Assembly (NCBI GenBank): GCA_018697195.1 | Contig: CM031858.1 | Span: forward strand, 92,427,568-92,491,567 | Length of the DNA: 64,000 nucleotides | Direction of reading: 5' to 3' | From: Certhia americana | Taxonomy: Eukaryota; Chordata; Aves; Passeriformes; Certhiidae | Shown here: positions 35,601 to 50,600 of the stretch, in pieces | Layout: every line of letters begins with the position of its first letter | Numbering within the stretch: the first letter of the stretch is position 1 | Position numbers and translations under genes: made by a program | Notes under the pieces: model-generated | Databases searched by the model: none | Told to the model about the DNA's origin: nothing | The model's input: only the letters and a program-made list of their open reading frames with translations

Positions 35601-38600
35601 AAAAAATGTTGGTATAATCTCCCTATGCCTGCTTTTGGCACTAATAGGGCAGAAGGGCTATTTCAAAATGGTTTCAAAGAACTAGTGAGGCATGCGTGTA
35701 TTTTTTGAGCACTTTTTGGAAGACTGTCTTTGAGGCAAGTATTTTTGTCAAATGTGGAAATGCATAAAGTGTTGTAAATGTACCTTCTTGTATAACATAG
35801 ATAACTTTGTTTGCCTGAAAGAGTGGTCTGTTGTTTACATACTAAACTCTGTGCTGTTACAGTTGCAGAGAAACCTGTTTGTCAGGCTCAGTGGTTTTGG
35901 TTGCCATTCAGTGACTTTGTGGTGACTGAGGGTCAGATACTCTTGCAAACAGAATTCTCTTTTTCCTTCCCTTTTGTACATGGTGCTATGTTTAAGATGA
36001 TTAATATGTAATCTGCGTACTTACTGTTACGTGTTCTATGAGTTGTGGATTGAGAAGTGCACATTATGGAATTGTGATCAAATATATAATCAGGAAGTTA
36101 GATTGCTGACTTTATGGGAAAATTTTGCTGTCTCCTCTCATTTCTTGAAGTACAAATCAGGAAACTGAAATGCGATTTATTTATGTGCCTTATTTATGCA
36201 TAATGGTTGTTTTACAACTTTTATCCATTGGTACAATGTGTCTGGAAATTATTTCACTGTAATAGAGAGTTGGACAGATAATATTTCACTGTCTAGATAA
36301 AACACAATGGGAGTTAATTTATGGCATTTCCCTCTTGAAGTAGGGTGTCCATAAATGAGATCTCCAATGGCTTCAAACAGCCATTTCTTATTCTTGTGGG
36401 ACTCTTTCCCTGCTGGGGTCACGCCAAGAGTTGTTTCTGTTGCTGTAGAAAAGGAGCAGGATGAGGGCCATAATGAAAGCTGAGTGCTCTCTGGCATAAA
36501 TTGTGTGGGAATTCCAAGTTTTCACAGGTTTGAGATAACCCTGGGGGTAACTTGCATTCTGCTTGATGTAACTGTAAATGGACTCTTCTCTTAAGAGGTA
36601 GTGCCTTTAAAATATTCTGCTGCTTTCCAGACAATAATGAGGGAGCTCAGCTGGCATCTCATCAGGCATCTAGGCACACCTGTTGGTTCCTGCTATCCTC
36701 TGGAATCTGGTGCTTAGAAAGCTGAGATGGACAGTTTAACACTTGTTTGCCATAAGGTGTAGAATTCTGTGTCTTCAGATACATTACTCAGAAATGTTTT
36801 ACGGTTATAATAGAGTTCTTTATGGATATTTCCTTTGTAATTAAATGCTACTTTTTCTTTATTTAGCCATCCTAGTTATTTTATCTGCAACCTTTGCCAG
36901 TACAGCATGAGGAGATGCAGTGAGAATACAAAACGTAGCTAACGAATACCCTCCATACTACTTGATTAAAGATTTATTGAACTCATAATTGTAGTCAAGA
37001 AAAAGAAAAATAGCACATTCCCCCAAAGCGTTTGCCACCAGGAGGGAACTTGGAGAGGATATTGTAACCATTATTGTGGTTAGCTACACTGATAGAACAA
37101 CTGAATTCAGTAATTCTCATGCAAGTAAAGTGTCAAAAATATTCCGGAAGAGTATATATATTTTTAATGTACATCAATAAAATGAACGTTTTTGCCAAAA
37201 TAAGCTGACTTCTTATTAAATAAATAACACAAAACAAAGAAGAGAAAACTCAATTCACTACAAATGGTACATAATGGAAAGTCAGCTCAGGACATCTGGG
37301 ATAATTAGTCAAAAATCCTACATGTATAGAGAGATACAGTAGTTACGAATGGGTTGCTAGGAAAAATGCTGCAATAGTAAGGTCTGTGTTCACTGAAGTG
37401 CCTTTTCTGGCTGTATTTTTACACCCCTCAATTTAGAAACAAAAGTAAAGGAGGAAAGTATTAAAATGATAACAAAAGGACTTAAGGCACTATTGAATAA
37501 ACTAAACATTAGAGTGTGCTTTCAAAATGCTGGTTTTTCCCTGTTGGCATACCACTGAGGATGAAAGGTAAAAAAAAAAAAAATTTCTTTCTTGCTTCAG
37601 GATGGGAAATGATTTGTAGTTCTTGAGAATCAGACCCTGGGGTGAGTTACAGTACATTCCTTCATCCACATCTGGTCAGCAAATTTCCTTTTTCTTGCTC
37701 CCTGTTTTGTAAATGTCTAGGAATTGAAAGAGGGAGAAGTCGTGTATTTAAGGACACAGGCCCTAAATTTTTCCCCAGGTTGGTTGTAGTGTGAGGTTCC
37801 TAATCAAAGGGAAAAGAATTATGTTGCTGCACTACAATTGCCACCGTCAGTAAATGCCGTTTGCTCATTAGTGAATGTTTCTTCCGATTTGTGCTCTCAT
37901 TTATAATGTGAAAGCTGTGCTTTGCTTCAGACAACCTCTGCAGCTCTGGAGCAAATGAGCAGCTGACAGGCTTACTTTTAACAATGCATAGCTTAAATTG
38001 TTGTTCTCTTAAAATAGGCTTCATATTTTTCCTCAAATCCCTGGTAATTCCTTTCAGATCTTTGTTGTATTTTGCTGCATTTTCAAATGGAAAGACTTGA
38101 TCCTTCAAAAGAGATAATGAAAGTTAAAACAAAAAACTCACACTAACAAACCAGTGGCTACATGTGGTAACCTGTGAGGAAAAGGAAAATAAAAACCCCC
38201 TCACTTGCTCTTGGAGCTTACATTCACACCCTGTACTACCTGGACCTAAGTTGGTCTGAATGATGAGGTGGGTATATGGTTGGAGAAGTATTCAAAGATT
38301 AAATTTTTTTCTTTTTTTTCTCTTTTCCGGCAATTTCAGCTTCATTTTGTGACAGTCATGGTTTCCTATCTTTTTCAGAACTGATATGAAAACTGAGAGT
38401 GCTGATCTCATTAGGACTCAGTAGAACTCAAAACTGATTTGATTAAGTTGATGCAAGGACATGAGTTTATACTTTATTGCAGTTGCATTTCAATCTGACA
38501 AATTATTTTTCATTAAAGCTGAACAGGAATAAACTGTGCCAAAGCTGAGATAAATATTGGCACACAGCTTCTTAATGTTTTAAAAAAACGTGTTTTACAA

Positions 38601-41600
38601 AAGTGCAAGTACATGCCTACACTAGGGGAAAATGTTGTATATTTTTTTCCATAAAGGTGCTACAGTCCTGGTGTGGTACTTGCATGTGATTTTGTACCTT
38701 TCAGTGTGCTTTGTTGTTTATCCACACAGTTCCTGACAATCATAATATGGAAGTGTTTGGGATGTATTGCAACATGCTTTCCATGCTCATAGGTAATTCC
38801 ATAAGTGATCCATTACCTCATATTTGACAGGTGCTTTTACATGTAGGCACTGTTTTAAATAGCAGTCAGACAATGCAGTCATTACACAATTGTCATTACA
38901 CAACTGGCTGTAAGACATGCAGAGTTCATAACTGTGCTGTGAGAAGGCTGGCTGGAAGACACACCTGTACAGTATTGTCCCAATGTGGTTTTATCAGCAG
39001 AGCAGTGTTTCTGGGCTCAGACAGTGACACTTGGGCACTGTGCTGAAGGATTTAAATGGGTCCTCTAGAGCTAAGGGAAGGATGCTGCAGTATCTGTGTG
39101 GAGGTCTCCCACTTTTGATGCATATGGATCCATAGCTGAACAGTTCTGTGTTGAGAGATAAACTCTGGGCTGATGCTAAACTTGCTGTGTTGAGAGGTCA
39201 TAGGTAGCACAGGTCATAAAAATAGGAAGCCAGAAGAAACAAGGAAGCCTTTTCTTACACTTCCCTATGTGTTAGTAAAGATTTTTTTCTCAGTGTGATT
39301 CCTGGTTGATCACAATGGAAGATTCACAAGTGGTAAAGAAATGCTATTCCACATATGTGTGGCCCTGGGTTGTGAAGGAAAACTCAGCCCGGTTTCATGC
39401 AGTGGAAACAATTCTTTATGATCCTTGGTTGCAGTGTGATAATTTTGGCTGTTAGGGAAGGACCACTTCACTTCTCACATTTCCAAGGCCTTAACTGAAC
39501 TCCTGGATATATCAAAAGAGCTACTCTGCTGTATCCTAATAAGCTGCAGAACAACAGAATGTGGGAGGTGCTGTTGTGTCATTTCCACTGTTAGGTAGAT
39601 AAAATTACTGAATTGCTTTGTCAAGAGACAAAAAAGACAGGGTAGGTTTGATTAGCTTTCACTTCTAAGTACTTTTGTATACTAAATAATGTGAATGCTT
39701 GTGGACTTTTGTCATCCCTCTTTATGGGTTGTTCTTTAGTAGTCACCAGTGATGTCCAGTGATGTCTGCCTTGTGCTGTATGAGATGATCAGTTCTACCC
39801 AACATCTCTTGACTTTAAACCAATTACCTCTTGATATAAGGACCTTTGTTCCTACCCTGAGGCTGCTTAGATTTCTGCAATTTTTTTCCTAAGTGTTACA
39901 GAGTCTTTCATATTTGTGTGCAACTACCATTAACAAGATTTCTAAGAGATGCATCATCCAAAAATTTTCATTTCAGAAACCATTCTGTCTGTTCCCAATC
40001 ATGACACATGTCAGCTCATTTCATCCATGGTTACAGTGTTAATTTGTTTGGTACAGGCACTGATGTTACAGACCTTAGTTATTTTTAAAGAACAAAGCAT
40101 ACCAACCAGCTCCATAAAAAGCCAAAACAAACCATCAAAAAAGGAACTAAAAAACAGCCGGGAACATTATGACATCTGTCACTCCATACTTTCGTAGGTA
40201 TTGGGGAAATTCTCAGGTATCAGATTGTTCACAGCTGCTAGTTCAGTTCATCCTTCTCTTGGAGGTCTTTTGCAAGGTGAATGTCATCTCATCCTGGTAA
40301 TTCCCTATCGATTTGTTGGGTTCCATAATATTTTGTGCAGCTGCTCGAAGTTAAAACAGGTTATCTTGAGGTGTAGTTCTGGGATGGGAACCAGAACAGT
40401 TTCTTCTCTGATGATCAGAGATGGGCAAAGTCCCTGTAGCCACTGTCCTATAGCCTTTTCTGGCTTGATTGCCATCCTCATGCAGTGGTTGTCTGTGTAC
40501 AGAATCTCAGGAAGTTTTCTGCTTCTGAAGTGTTTGAATGATAATTTAATAATAAATGAATAATAGTATCTTGGTGGTTAAAGCACTTGCTGAGGTTGTG
40601 GAAGGTCTGTGTTCACTGTCTTCATCTGAAGGCGAGATTGATTTCCTACTTCCTAACACAGTGACTTGGTGAGCTATTTTGAGGATGTGTACTTAATAAT
40701 TTTATTAAATTTTACTAAATTTTCAGAGTTGAGGCCTGGAATGCAGTTAAGTTTTTTCGGGAAATGAGTGAATCAGCTACTGACTGTGCCTGTGACTGTT
40801 TAAATGTTCTGTGTGGAACAGAAATATCAGTGAAAGAAATAGAGGGGAAATGCCTTTGACAATGATTTTATAACCTAGAACTAAAAAAACAGTTGTGGGA
40901 GGGCTTGGTTTAAATCTTTGATCAGTGGTTGATAAAATGAATTTAAAATAGGATCACTCAGTACAGTAGTACAGTACAAGTTGCATATCTCAGGCTGTTG
41001 TCTTGCCAATGTTCAAATAATTCTGTAAAGCTTCGGGAATGCACTGCACTAGATATTCCCAATTATGGTGCTGGGAGCACTTTCCTGGAAAGTGGGGGAA
41101 TTGGATTTTATTTTCCTTGAACAGAAAACACAAACCCTTGACCTTGCTCATGGGTATTATAACCCTCACAATTATGAACAAAAGGGTGAAGAAGAACTGT
41201 GAATCTTGCATTTGTTTTTTTATGTTTTAATTTAAAAATACTTGAAGACTGAACTTGGGGTTGAGTTCACACTTCTTTTTTTTTTTCAATTTTATTGCTA
41301 AAAAGAATTAAATCAAAGCACAACCCAAATCCAAATTCTACAGAAAACTTGCTTAGCAAGTGCTATATGGGTGCATTGCTGTCTGCACGGGTGTTTAAGC
41401 TGTGTGTTTTATAGGAGGACAAGTGGAAGGATAATTTCTAAAATGAGTGCAGCGAGGTTCTTCAGAGTTCTTCTACTATAGACTTCTAAATTACCCAAAG
41501 ACTCCTTGTGACTGTATAAGCCAAAATCAACACCTTAAACCTAAACCATAAATCAGTTGGTAGCTAGTTTAGGTCAGGCAGCACAGAGGTAGTGGTGGAA

Positions 41601-44600
41601 TTTATATCCTATGTATATAATGCATTATTGCTGTAAAGGTGAAATTCTGTTCGATTTTGGGAAGGTGGACATCAGATTTTATTTTTAAAAATGAAAAATT
41701 GTCTGCCATATACTGGGAGCTCAGTGGCAAAGTGTAACTAACTAAAAGACAGTCATATTAAGAACCGGAGTCAGTAATAAACATTCAGGTGCTTATTTTG
41801 CTTTTAGATCTTAGTCTGTAGCTGAGGAATAACCATTTGTGCACAAGCTGCAGTTGTTTCATTTTGAAGCTGTGTGATATAGCCAACCTGAAAATAACAG
41901 CAGCATGAACTAAAGTAGTGAAGTCCATCTGGAGTTAGAAGAGTAAGTTTGCAGCAAGCAGTAAAAAGCATGCACGGCACGCTTGCTTTGACTGAGAAAT
42001 ATTTGCTCTGCTAATGACAAGAGAAGCAGTAATTTTTAAGTTAATTAGATTCAGCTTTTGTCTTAATACCATTTGGTGTACAGAGCAGGTTACCTAAAGG
42101 TGCAATTCTAAACCTCAAAAGAGAGGTTCCCAGAGGGAGCAGGTGACCTTATGGAAATTACAACATGTAATTCAACATTGTTAATGTGGGTATGGACTAC
42201 ATGACTGGAGAGGTCTCACTTATATGCAGTTTGATAACAGGTTCCCATTGTCAGTAGTAGTTTAGTAACAGTAATACAAAAAAGAGAAGTTGTGATATGC
42301 TTAATACCTCTCTTTCACATATAAAGCAGATAATTTTTTTAGTCAGATGTCTGACATGTCATTTACAAGCACCTTGAAAATGCATTTTAGAAGTGCATAC
42401 CATCCCCAATTATTCATGATAGTCTTAATATACTAAACTAAGATTTTAAAAATAATTTTAATGTACTTGTAGTACATCAACATCTGTTCGAAAATCTCTC
42501 TTATTCTGTGTTCTTTATCTTATTTTTTATTTCCTTTAATATGAACTTCAGAATTGAGCAGCTTTAGCAAGTGTTTTCATTATAGACATTTGGGTTTTAA
42601 GGTAGTTGAGGTGATGACAGCTGGTTAGACTTGCATTTAAACAAACTTCTGTGCTGTAATGCTGCTCTGTTTGTCTTTGTATTATTAGAAAGACATTGGT
42701 TTTGGTCTTAATTTACTGTGAGATTCTCATGTGGTGTTTCAATTACATGATTTCATTGTTTTTTTCCATCCTGCTTTCTGTGTGGAGTACATCATGAGCG
42801 CTGAAGGAGCATTTACTTCTTGTTACAGTTTGGCCCTGTTTCAAGAGGAGGCTCCATGTTTTCTCTATTGTATTATGTCCCACTTGGAAAACAAAGGGAT
42901 TTCCCCCTCCCCCTGTTCCCACCGATGGAAGTTTTTTGTTTTCCTCCACAGCTGCAGGAGATGGGAAGGTGATGTTTTTCCCAATTTAAAGATGAGGAAC
43001 TGGGGCAAGGAAAAGGTGTAGACAGAAGTACGTAGAAGTACCTGATAACTTTAGGAATTCAGTATAAACATTTGGGGCTCTGATTTTTCAGAATACATAG
43101 CATCTTCTGTCTTGAAAACAAAAAATTGACCTCAAATTGACTGTAAGTTCAAGTGGAGAAGTAGAGATTTCTAAGAGGTACTGCTCTTAGAAATACTTGA
43201 AGCTGTATCTCTCCACAGCTGTTAGTGACGTTTTAATCTTTTAATCACTGTTGAGCTGTTACAGGACTAGAGATAACTAACTGGAAAAAAAGGATGAGAG
43301 AAGCTTCCAGTATGAATAATGTGAGCTTATTCTGTCCTAAAAGTTAAAAAAAAAAAATCTGATGATACTTGAAGAAATGTGTTGCCACTGACTTATGTCC
43401 TCCAATTTTAAAAAATATTTATCTTGCTTCTTGTATAACCTACCTGTATTTGTGAGCTAATGCTTTCTTCTCCTATTTTAATTATGCCTCATACACTGTG
43501 CACATTATAGATGATGCAATAAATAGGGCAGGGACAGGTCAGACTGTTATCCTTCATGGTGTAATCCCAATTGATCCATTCATCCATTATTTGAATGAGA
43601 CATAGATTTTTATTTTTTTTTAGAGAAAATATGACACATAATATTATCATATTCTAGGGTGTCTGCACAGAGAGGCCAAGCTGAAGATCAGAGGCAACCT
43701 TCTCTGTCACTTTCTAAATTTAATGCTAGATTATTTTTAACCTTAGTGTTCTTTTAACATTGAGGCTTTTTCTGTGCATGTAATAACTTTCATGTTCTAA
43801 AAAAGTAAACTGCAGCTGAATTTGGGGATCTCAATTGTGTGTGTTGCGTGTGACTCAGTGTAGCTGTGCTTATAGAGATGAATCTAAAATAAACCATTTA
43901 ATAGCTCTGTCAAGGGTTTGTTCCTTACACTGCAGGGATTTTCTCTGCTCCTCTTATGCCTGTACCAGTGGCCCTTAGCCTGGTGTCCTCTTAGGATGCT
44001 TTAACATGCTTGTCCTGTTTGTGAGTTTGTAGATGCGTGAGAAAACAAAACTGATGAAGTGTTTGATTTCCAGATGTTTAGCAATAAGCTTTGGAATTAT
44101 TTGTTCTGTCCGGGGATCTCCTGAACCTATCCTGAATCAGTTTCTGCTTGCTAAACTTCAGTGAATCTTGAGTTCTTGTTCAGTCTGTTCTGGAGGTTAT
44201 GTAAAATTCTTGCGTGCACTGGTCCTGTTGTAAGGAATTCAAAGCATCTGCTAACTGTTGGATATGGAAATGCAATTCTTCCAATACGGAAAAAATATTT
44301 TTTATTTGATTGTTTTGAACCTGATTCTACCAAGATTTGTCATGCAAGTCCCTACTTCCTGAATTGGGGCTTACCATGTGTTCTTTCTTACTCTTTTCCT
44401 ACCCAAGATTTGTTTATTTTCACATTTGCCTGATTCCTCTGCACCTTCTCATCTATCGTTATCTCTCCCAAACTCTTGCATTCCCACCATCTTGCTCAGT
44501 GGTGGATCACAGTTTGAATTTTTGTGTCTAGTCTAGCAAGTCCTAAACTCTCTTGAATATCTCTCCATGCTCCTCAATGCTTATTTTGGTAAAACAAATG

Positions 44601-47600
44601 ACCTCAAGTCAGACTCATGGTCTCTCTGTATCAGATCTGGGAAATTCTTCTGCTCTACTGAAGAGGACATGGATTTCACTCTCTTTTCTGGTGTATGGGT
44701 CTGATTCCTGTGTGATTGTCCACCTTCTGTAGGTAAATAGTGGCAAGAGCTCTTGCTGATTTAGTTGAGTATGTGTGAAATCTCTTCCATGCTGTAATGA
44801 ATGGGACTGGTACCTTCTTGGAGGGATGGAAAAATTTCATTGTTCTCCTGGGAGATCATTGGCCATGGCCAAGGAGAACTGTCCTTGGAGAACTTGGCAG
44901 CCAAGTATCAGCCTTAGGGCTGGGGAGAGGGTTGAGAAACTATGGGTTGAGAAAAGGAATTGGTGAGCCAGGCCTTAGGGCAGGACCAAAGTCCTCCTAG
45001 GAACCAGAAAAGGGAGCATGTAGAGCTGCCTGCACTGCAAAGTCACCATGTCACTTGAAATATGGCAAATCCCTACTCCCAGCCATTACGAATTCAGTTA
45101 AGTGGGAGCTTTATTTAATAAAGCCTTACTTTGTGCTCTCTCACCTAACTGATTTTTCCCTCCCTAGAATTAACTGTCCTACGTGGTAGTCTGATGGAAT
45201 CTTGAATTTTTTCTTTAATTTAGAGGAATTCTGAAATTCCGGGGTTTTTCCTCCTTTCTTTTTGAGTAACTCCAGACACGTGCATATTCTAGCTGTCATT
45301 TTTGTGGATGCTGAAATATTATGGATGGATTTTTGTGGGTGGCAAAATGTATATGCCTGGCAGAAAAGTACTCCAAATTTGATATTTTTGCTCCCAAAGC
45401 ACAGAGCTGTAAAAAATTCCTGCATAACAAGCTTTCCAGAATTTTGTTACCCATGAGCTAAGCCATTTTGGCTGTTGGCACAGAGAAATTAGGAAAAAAA
45501 ATGATCCGAGGCAGATAGTTGGCTTGGAAAATTGCATTCAGAAGCTCTGAAATTTCACAAGATTGTAAGAGTGGAAAGCAGCAATCTCTAACAGCAAAGA
45601 TCCATAGTCTGCAGTGCCAGTGCCAAAAGCAGCATACAAGGCAATTTGAATAATATGCATTTTTGCATAATGTGATATGGGTCTGAGCCTTGTGAGGAAA
45701 GCATGTGTGAGATGTCCTTGTTCCCAGCTCCTGGCTTCCCCCTGGTTCAGCACGGGCACATGGGCCAGGCTCTGCCATTAGGTGGTCAGTCACGGCTGTC
45801 TGTTTGCACTGAGTTTCCACAAGCACTGGCTTCTAATTTGACACACCAAAGTAGGCTGGTGCTCTGCTTGTTTCAGACTGCCCTTGAGATGAAAAGTGTC
45901 AGACAGCTTTGATAACAGGTTTGCTCCTGTCTTTGCGTATTGCTCCTTTTTGTGTTGTAAATCTCCAAGCAACTTTTAAACTTTGCTGTGTTTAATTGCT
46001 TCAGTGTTTCTGAGAGAGATGCTGAGACTGCTTTCAGATGGGGTTTGTTGTTCATGTATTAAAAGTAATGGATATGATGAAAAAAATACAGCCCAGCATT
46101 TGTAATACAAAGACTTTTACCAAGTAAGGGAAATAAAATTAGTTTAATTTACAGTGTCATCACTGTACTGAAGATTATACCAGTATTAATGAAAAGTTGC
46201 TATCTCAGTTAATTTAATCATTTTAGCAACCTAAGGCCATGCAGGGGTACAAAGTTCAGTACATCTTGTCTTTAAAAGAGCCAGTTCTGATTTTGGAGCT
46301 ATTTAAAATGCTATTCTAACAACAACAATTACAAATAGGAATGCTAAAACTGTAACTATTTAGGCATGCTCATTGATTGTATTGTGCAGGTAGGTTGTGA
46401 ATTCTTAATTATATGGTTTTTAATAAACTGTCTGCTATTGGTTTTGTGTAGATCATCCTTTGCAGGCTGGAAGTGCCAAGTGCAGGATAATTCAGTGAAT
46501 GATGTGGACTATTTCAGCTTCTTGTTTTCAACCCTTATAGGTAATCCATATGAATGTAATAATTCAGAATTAACAAAATGAAATTTTTGATAGTCAATTG
46601 CTGAATTTAATTTAGAGTAAATGGTTTAGTAAGTACTTCCTGAAAGTAATTCTAATCTTGTTATAAATTTTTTATATGAGATTTTATTTTCTTGACAATC
46701 TATTTTTGCACTTTTCCATTTGGGCTGAATATTTGCATACTCGTTCTTCATTCTAGCAACTTTCTTAGGAAAGTATGAGGAAAACCTAAATTCAGCATAT
46801 GACATAAACAAGATTTTTTTTCCTAGCTTGAAGTAAATGCCTTTTATTGGCTCATAACAATATAAATGAGTGCCTCTGGGATTTCCTGTGAACATGCTTA
46901 CGCTATTAAAAACATTCCATCAGAATAAAGTAATCAAAGTACGTTAAAGTGAGCTGACCAAGGTCAGTGTGTGAGCAGAGCTACTTCTGCTACTTTATTC
47001 TTACTCAGCTATTAAAATAGTTGCATTCTGTGGTGATGAAACTTTGGGAAGTTACAGTGGTTAAATGGCTTAATATTGCTGAGAAGTAACTCCCACTAAC
47101 TTGTGATGTGGTTAAAAATAGTGTGTTTTCTTCATCACTTTGGTTATTTATAACGTTCAGCTACTTTGTTTTCAAAAATTAGCTTTTTGTTCCTAAAATG
47201 GTAAAAAGAGTGCTGAACTGATAGAAGAGAAAATGAAAGAAAAGCCCAAGTAACTCTTGTGTAGTAGTTGTCCTGTTTTACTAAAACATCTAGTGCCTGT
47301 CTGGAAATAATAAGCCAAATGATTTTTTTTTTTTTAACCTTGAGGTTATACTATTTATTACTGAGGTTACTGAGTTATTGTGAACATATCAAGTGTTTTG
47401 CATTCTACCCATTTTTACAAGATACATATATTGAAAATAGCATAACACTGGCCTCTTATTAAAGTTTTTTTATATCACATTATAGTACTATTGGGTTTTT
47501 AAAATATTTTTGATTTCTGTCTAAAGTCAAAATTCGTACTTTGACATACTTACTTTTATTAAATCAAGCAAGAGCTTTTAAGAAAAAAATTGTTATGTTG

Positions 47601-50600
47601 ATACAGTGTAAAAGACAGTGTTCGTCAATGGTGCTGTTGAAGTAGAACACTGTTTGGCTTGTTTTGTAATACTGTTGTACTGCTTCTTCTTCCCCAGGGT
47701 TTTCAAGAGAGGAGCTGACTAGTCTCCAGGGCATTAGAGGAAAACCACACATTAGCCAGACACAGCTTTCACCTATCCGTCTTTACCTAACTGATCTGGA
47801 CCAGTTTTTACACCACTGGGCTGTGACAGAGGTAATACATCAACACTAATTCTAAATGACAGCATACAAACTCTGAGTGCTCTCCATCCCTTTTCCACAG
47901 ATGCCTAAGTCCTGTCGTGATTTGAGTTGAAAAAAGAATGAAAAATATATAAGCTGTTGAAAAGACAACATTTTTCTACAGCCATCAAATAATATTTTGA
48001 AGGAAGCTGCTTTAAAAATTGAATGTTTAGACACATAGTATGTGAAGCAATACTCAAGGAAAAAATTGGTAGAAACCTTGGTGGAAATTCTTAAGCACTA
48101 ATATTAGGACCAGCAATATGTTTTGGCTTTCAAAACCAAATTAATTTTAAAAATACTAATTATAAAGAGTTTTCCTGGAGAATAAGTGCCACTATTAATT
48201 AAAAAGCACTTGCATTAAATAAAATTTGAACTTGGAAGCAATATTATGTTGGCATTAGTCATTATTTTAAATAATTCCTGATTAGTTAATCAAAGTATGC
48301 TGGGATTAGAAACTTCACTCTGAATTCAGTACCTGACATCATAAGAGCTGAAAACTTAATTTGATTGTTGATTCTAAAAAGATTTGAGCCAACAGATTTT
48401 ATTTAAAACAGGTGCATTAGCTGGCTGTCTGCATCCACTCTTTTTATTGTTTAGCTTACCAGAAACCACTTTAAGGTGTGAAATCATGTTTTAATGATGT
48501 GCCAGTTTGACAGTATTTATGAAATCATAGTCCTGAATTCAGAAAGAAGAGTGAAACAGAAGGTTTTAGTTGTATGTTTTTTCATTCAAGAAAACAGTAT
48601 AGTAGGTGTTTTCTACTTCATTAAGTATTTAATTGTTAATGTTCTGAAATTAATGATAGTCTGAGGTACTTATTGAATATGTGCTGCTACCATTAGAAGG
48701 GCTTTAAGCAGGGCTGTTGTTTGGTACTATGACTGACACATTTTTAGGTGTCCTGCCTTCAGTCATTCAGCCTGTGGAGCAGTTGGGCTTTCTAATTTGT
48801 TTTGCTTTTTGTCTTCTGGACAGCAATTGTTTTCTCACCAAAATATCTTTCTCGAGTATGAAGGGATCAGAATGCTTTCTTTCCATGTATTGTTGCTCTG
48901 TGAATGCACAGACAGATTATTTGTTTCTCAGAGTTAGCATAATCCCATACAGCATCTGAAGGATTTATGTACACCTTACCTGTTTCGGAAAATGTCACCT
49001 TTAGTGTTTTCTCCTTACTCTTTTTGCATCTGTTCCATAAGTCTTTCAAAGTTGGCAGTGAAATAGGACTGTTTTCACACCAGGAATAGTGAAGTAGTTT
49101 GATTTCTTTTTTGTGCCTTTGGTTCCTGGTTGCAAGTTTGAGTCTCTTCTGTCACAATCTTCAAAATGTTTTGGAGCTATCGAGACAAGTCAATATTTTC
49201 AGAAACTTGAGACTCACTTTTGTTAAAGTACCTTTTCTCAGGAAAGATAAAAGGTGCTCTCCCAGGTTGTTAGAAGGGGATGGTGGTCACTAAGCAAAGA
49301 GCTGGATATACTTGATTAGTAATGAAAGATGATTTGGACGTCCTGTGGAGCACTGCACTACTTCTATGCTTATGTGTCAGCCTGAGGTCTTTTCTGGAGA
49401 CTATGTTATGAAAGAGAATAGGAGCAGAAGTCCCTTGCATCAAAAATGTGTGTGAAGAAGGATGAGATCTTCTAGATCTACCTGATTTTATAGGCTCTTG
49501 AGCAAAGAGAGTTCTGAACTGTCACATTTGCCCAGTGAGGATAGTCAAATACTGGAATAAGTAGCCTAGAGGCATTCTGGTTCCCATCTATGGATGTACT
49601 CAAAACCAGGCTGGACACAGTTTGGAGTGACCTGGCCCATGTGCCTCCACTTGAGCAGAAGCCTTGGATTAGAGGAACTCAAGGGTATTCCTTCCAGCTC
49701 TAGGGATTCTGTGATTATTTGAAGATTCCTTCTGAAAAAATCCCAGGTCTTTTTGTTTCACCATCAACAAATCTCTTCGTTAATTTTGCTTTTTAGATAT
49801 AATGAAATACACAGTATGAGTAAGGGTTTGTTGTTTTTTTTTATTTGGCACGTTTCTTACACTTATATGTGATCTAAAAGTCAAACTGCTCCCATTAAAG
49901 GCCTACCAGGTACTGCAGTGCTGTTTGGGGTGTTCCCTCCAGGTTTACTAGGTTTTTTTTTCCCATGAAATTTTGTGAACAGAAAAGTAGGGGCACCTCT
50001 TCTGTAGCTTGCTTTCATACTGGAGAAAAATTAAGATATTTTTGGCTCTGATCTGGTAATAATGGTGGCCTATCTAGTTGTGTTACAATGAGAAATGATC
50101 ATTGGTATTAAGGCAACCACTTCCTTTTATGAGTTGCAGAATTCCATTCATTTTTCACTTGTCTGGTTTTGATTTCAGATGCAGTCATAGATATGTAAAT
50201 GGCACATAACCAAAACCATGCTGAAGCTCTTCAGCTTTTAGATTGCTTTTTTCTATGTGTTTAAATGTCTGATACAGCACTGTGTTCTTTAAGTTTTGTG
50301 GGGTTTTATGTTTTCCTTGTATGAAGGGAAACATAACATTCTCAACCTCAAACTTGTTGACCAATTTGCTATATAATGCTCAGTTTCTGAAGAAATTATT
50401 CTGGGGACTGTAGTCCATTAAAACCTTGGGATTTGGAGTCTGGACAATTTTTTAAAACCAAGAAGGTAAAGAAGGGAAAAAAAAAAAAAAAAAAAAAGAG
50501 AGACAAAGGCAGGCTTGGTAAAAACCTTTCCATTCAAGATTTGCCACAAGCTGCACAGGAATACTTTTTGTAGATCAAGTAGATCACTAGGTACTGAACA

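Larger units (their letters stand above)
30554..46451 (+). other. TEX10: TEX10 intron 9 (longest, 15.9 kb)
   Basis: It holds a CR1 fragment (30764-30865), the two copies of a ~225-bp dispersed repeat (31602-31826 and 41590-41815), a possible LTR remnant from 32093, and T-rich or A-rich runs (for example about 32950-32970). Otherwise it is AT-rich unique-looking sequence. Long frames such as 40201-40563 have no recognised domain. The size makes undetected regulatory elements possible, but none can be read directly. Confidence 0.65.

Noticed and set aside
40201..40563. 120-codon frame in TEX10 intron 9
   Set aside because: No family recognised and no conserved motif; it starts at a non-ATG codon and lies within AT-rich intron sequence.
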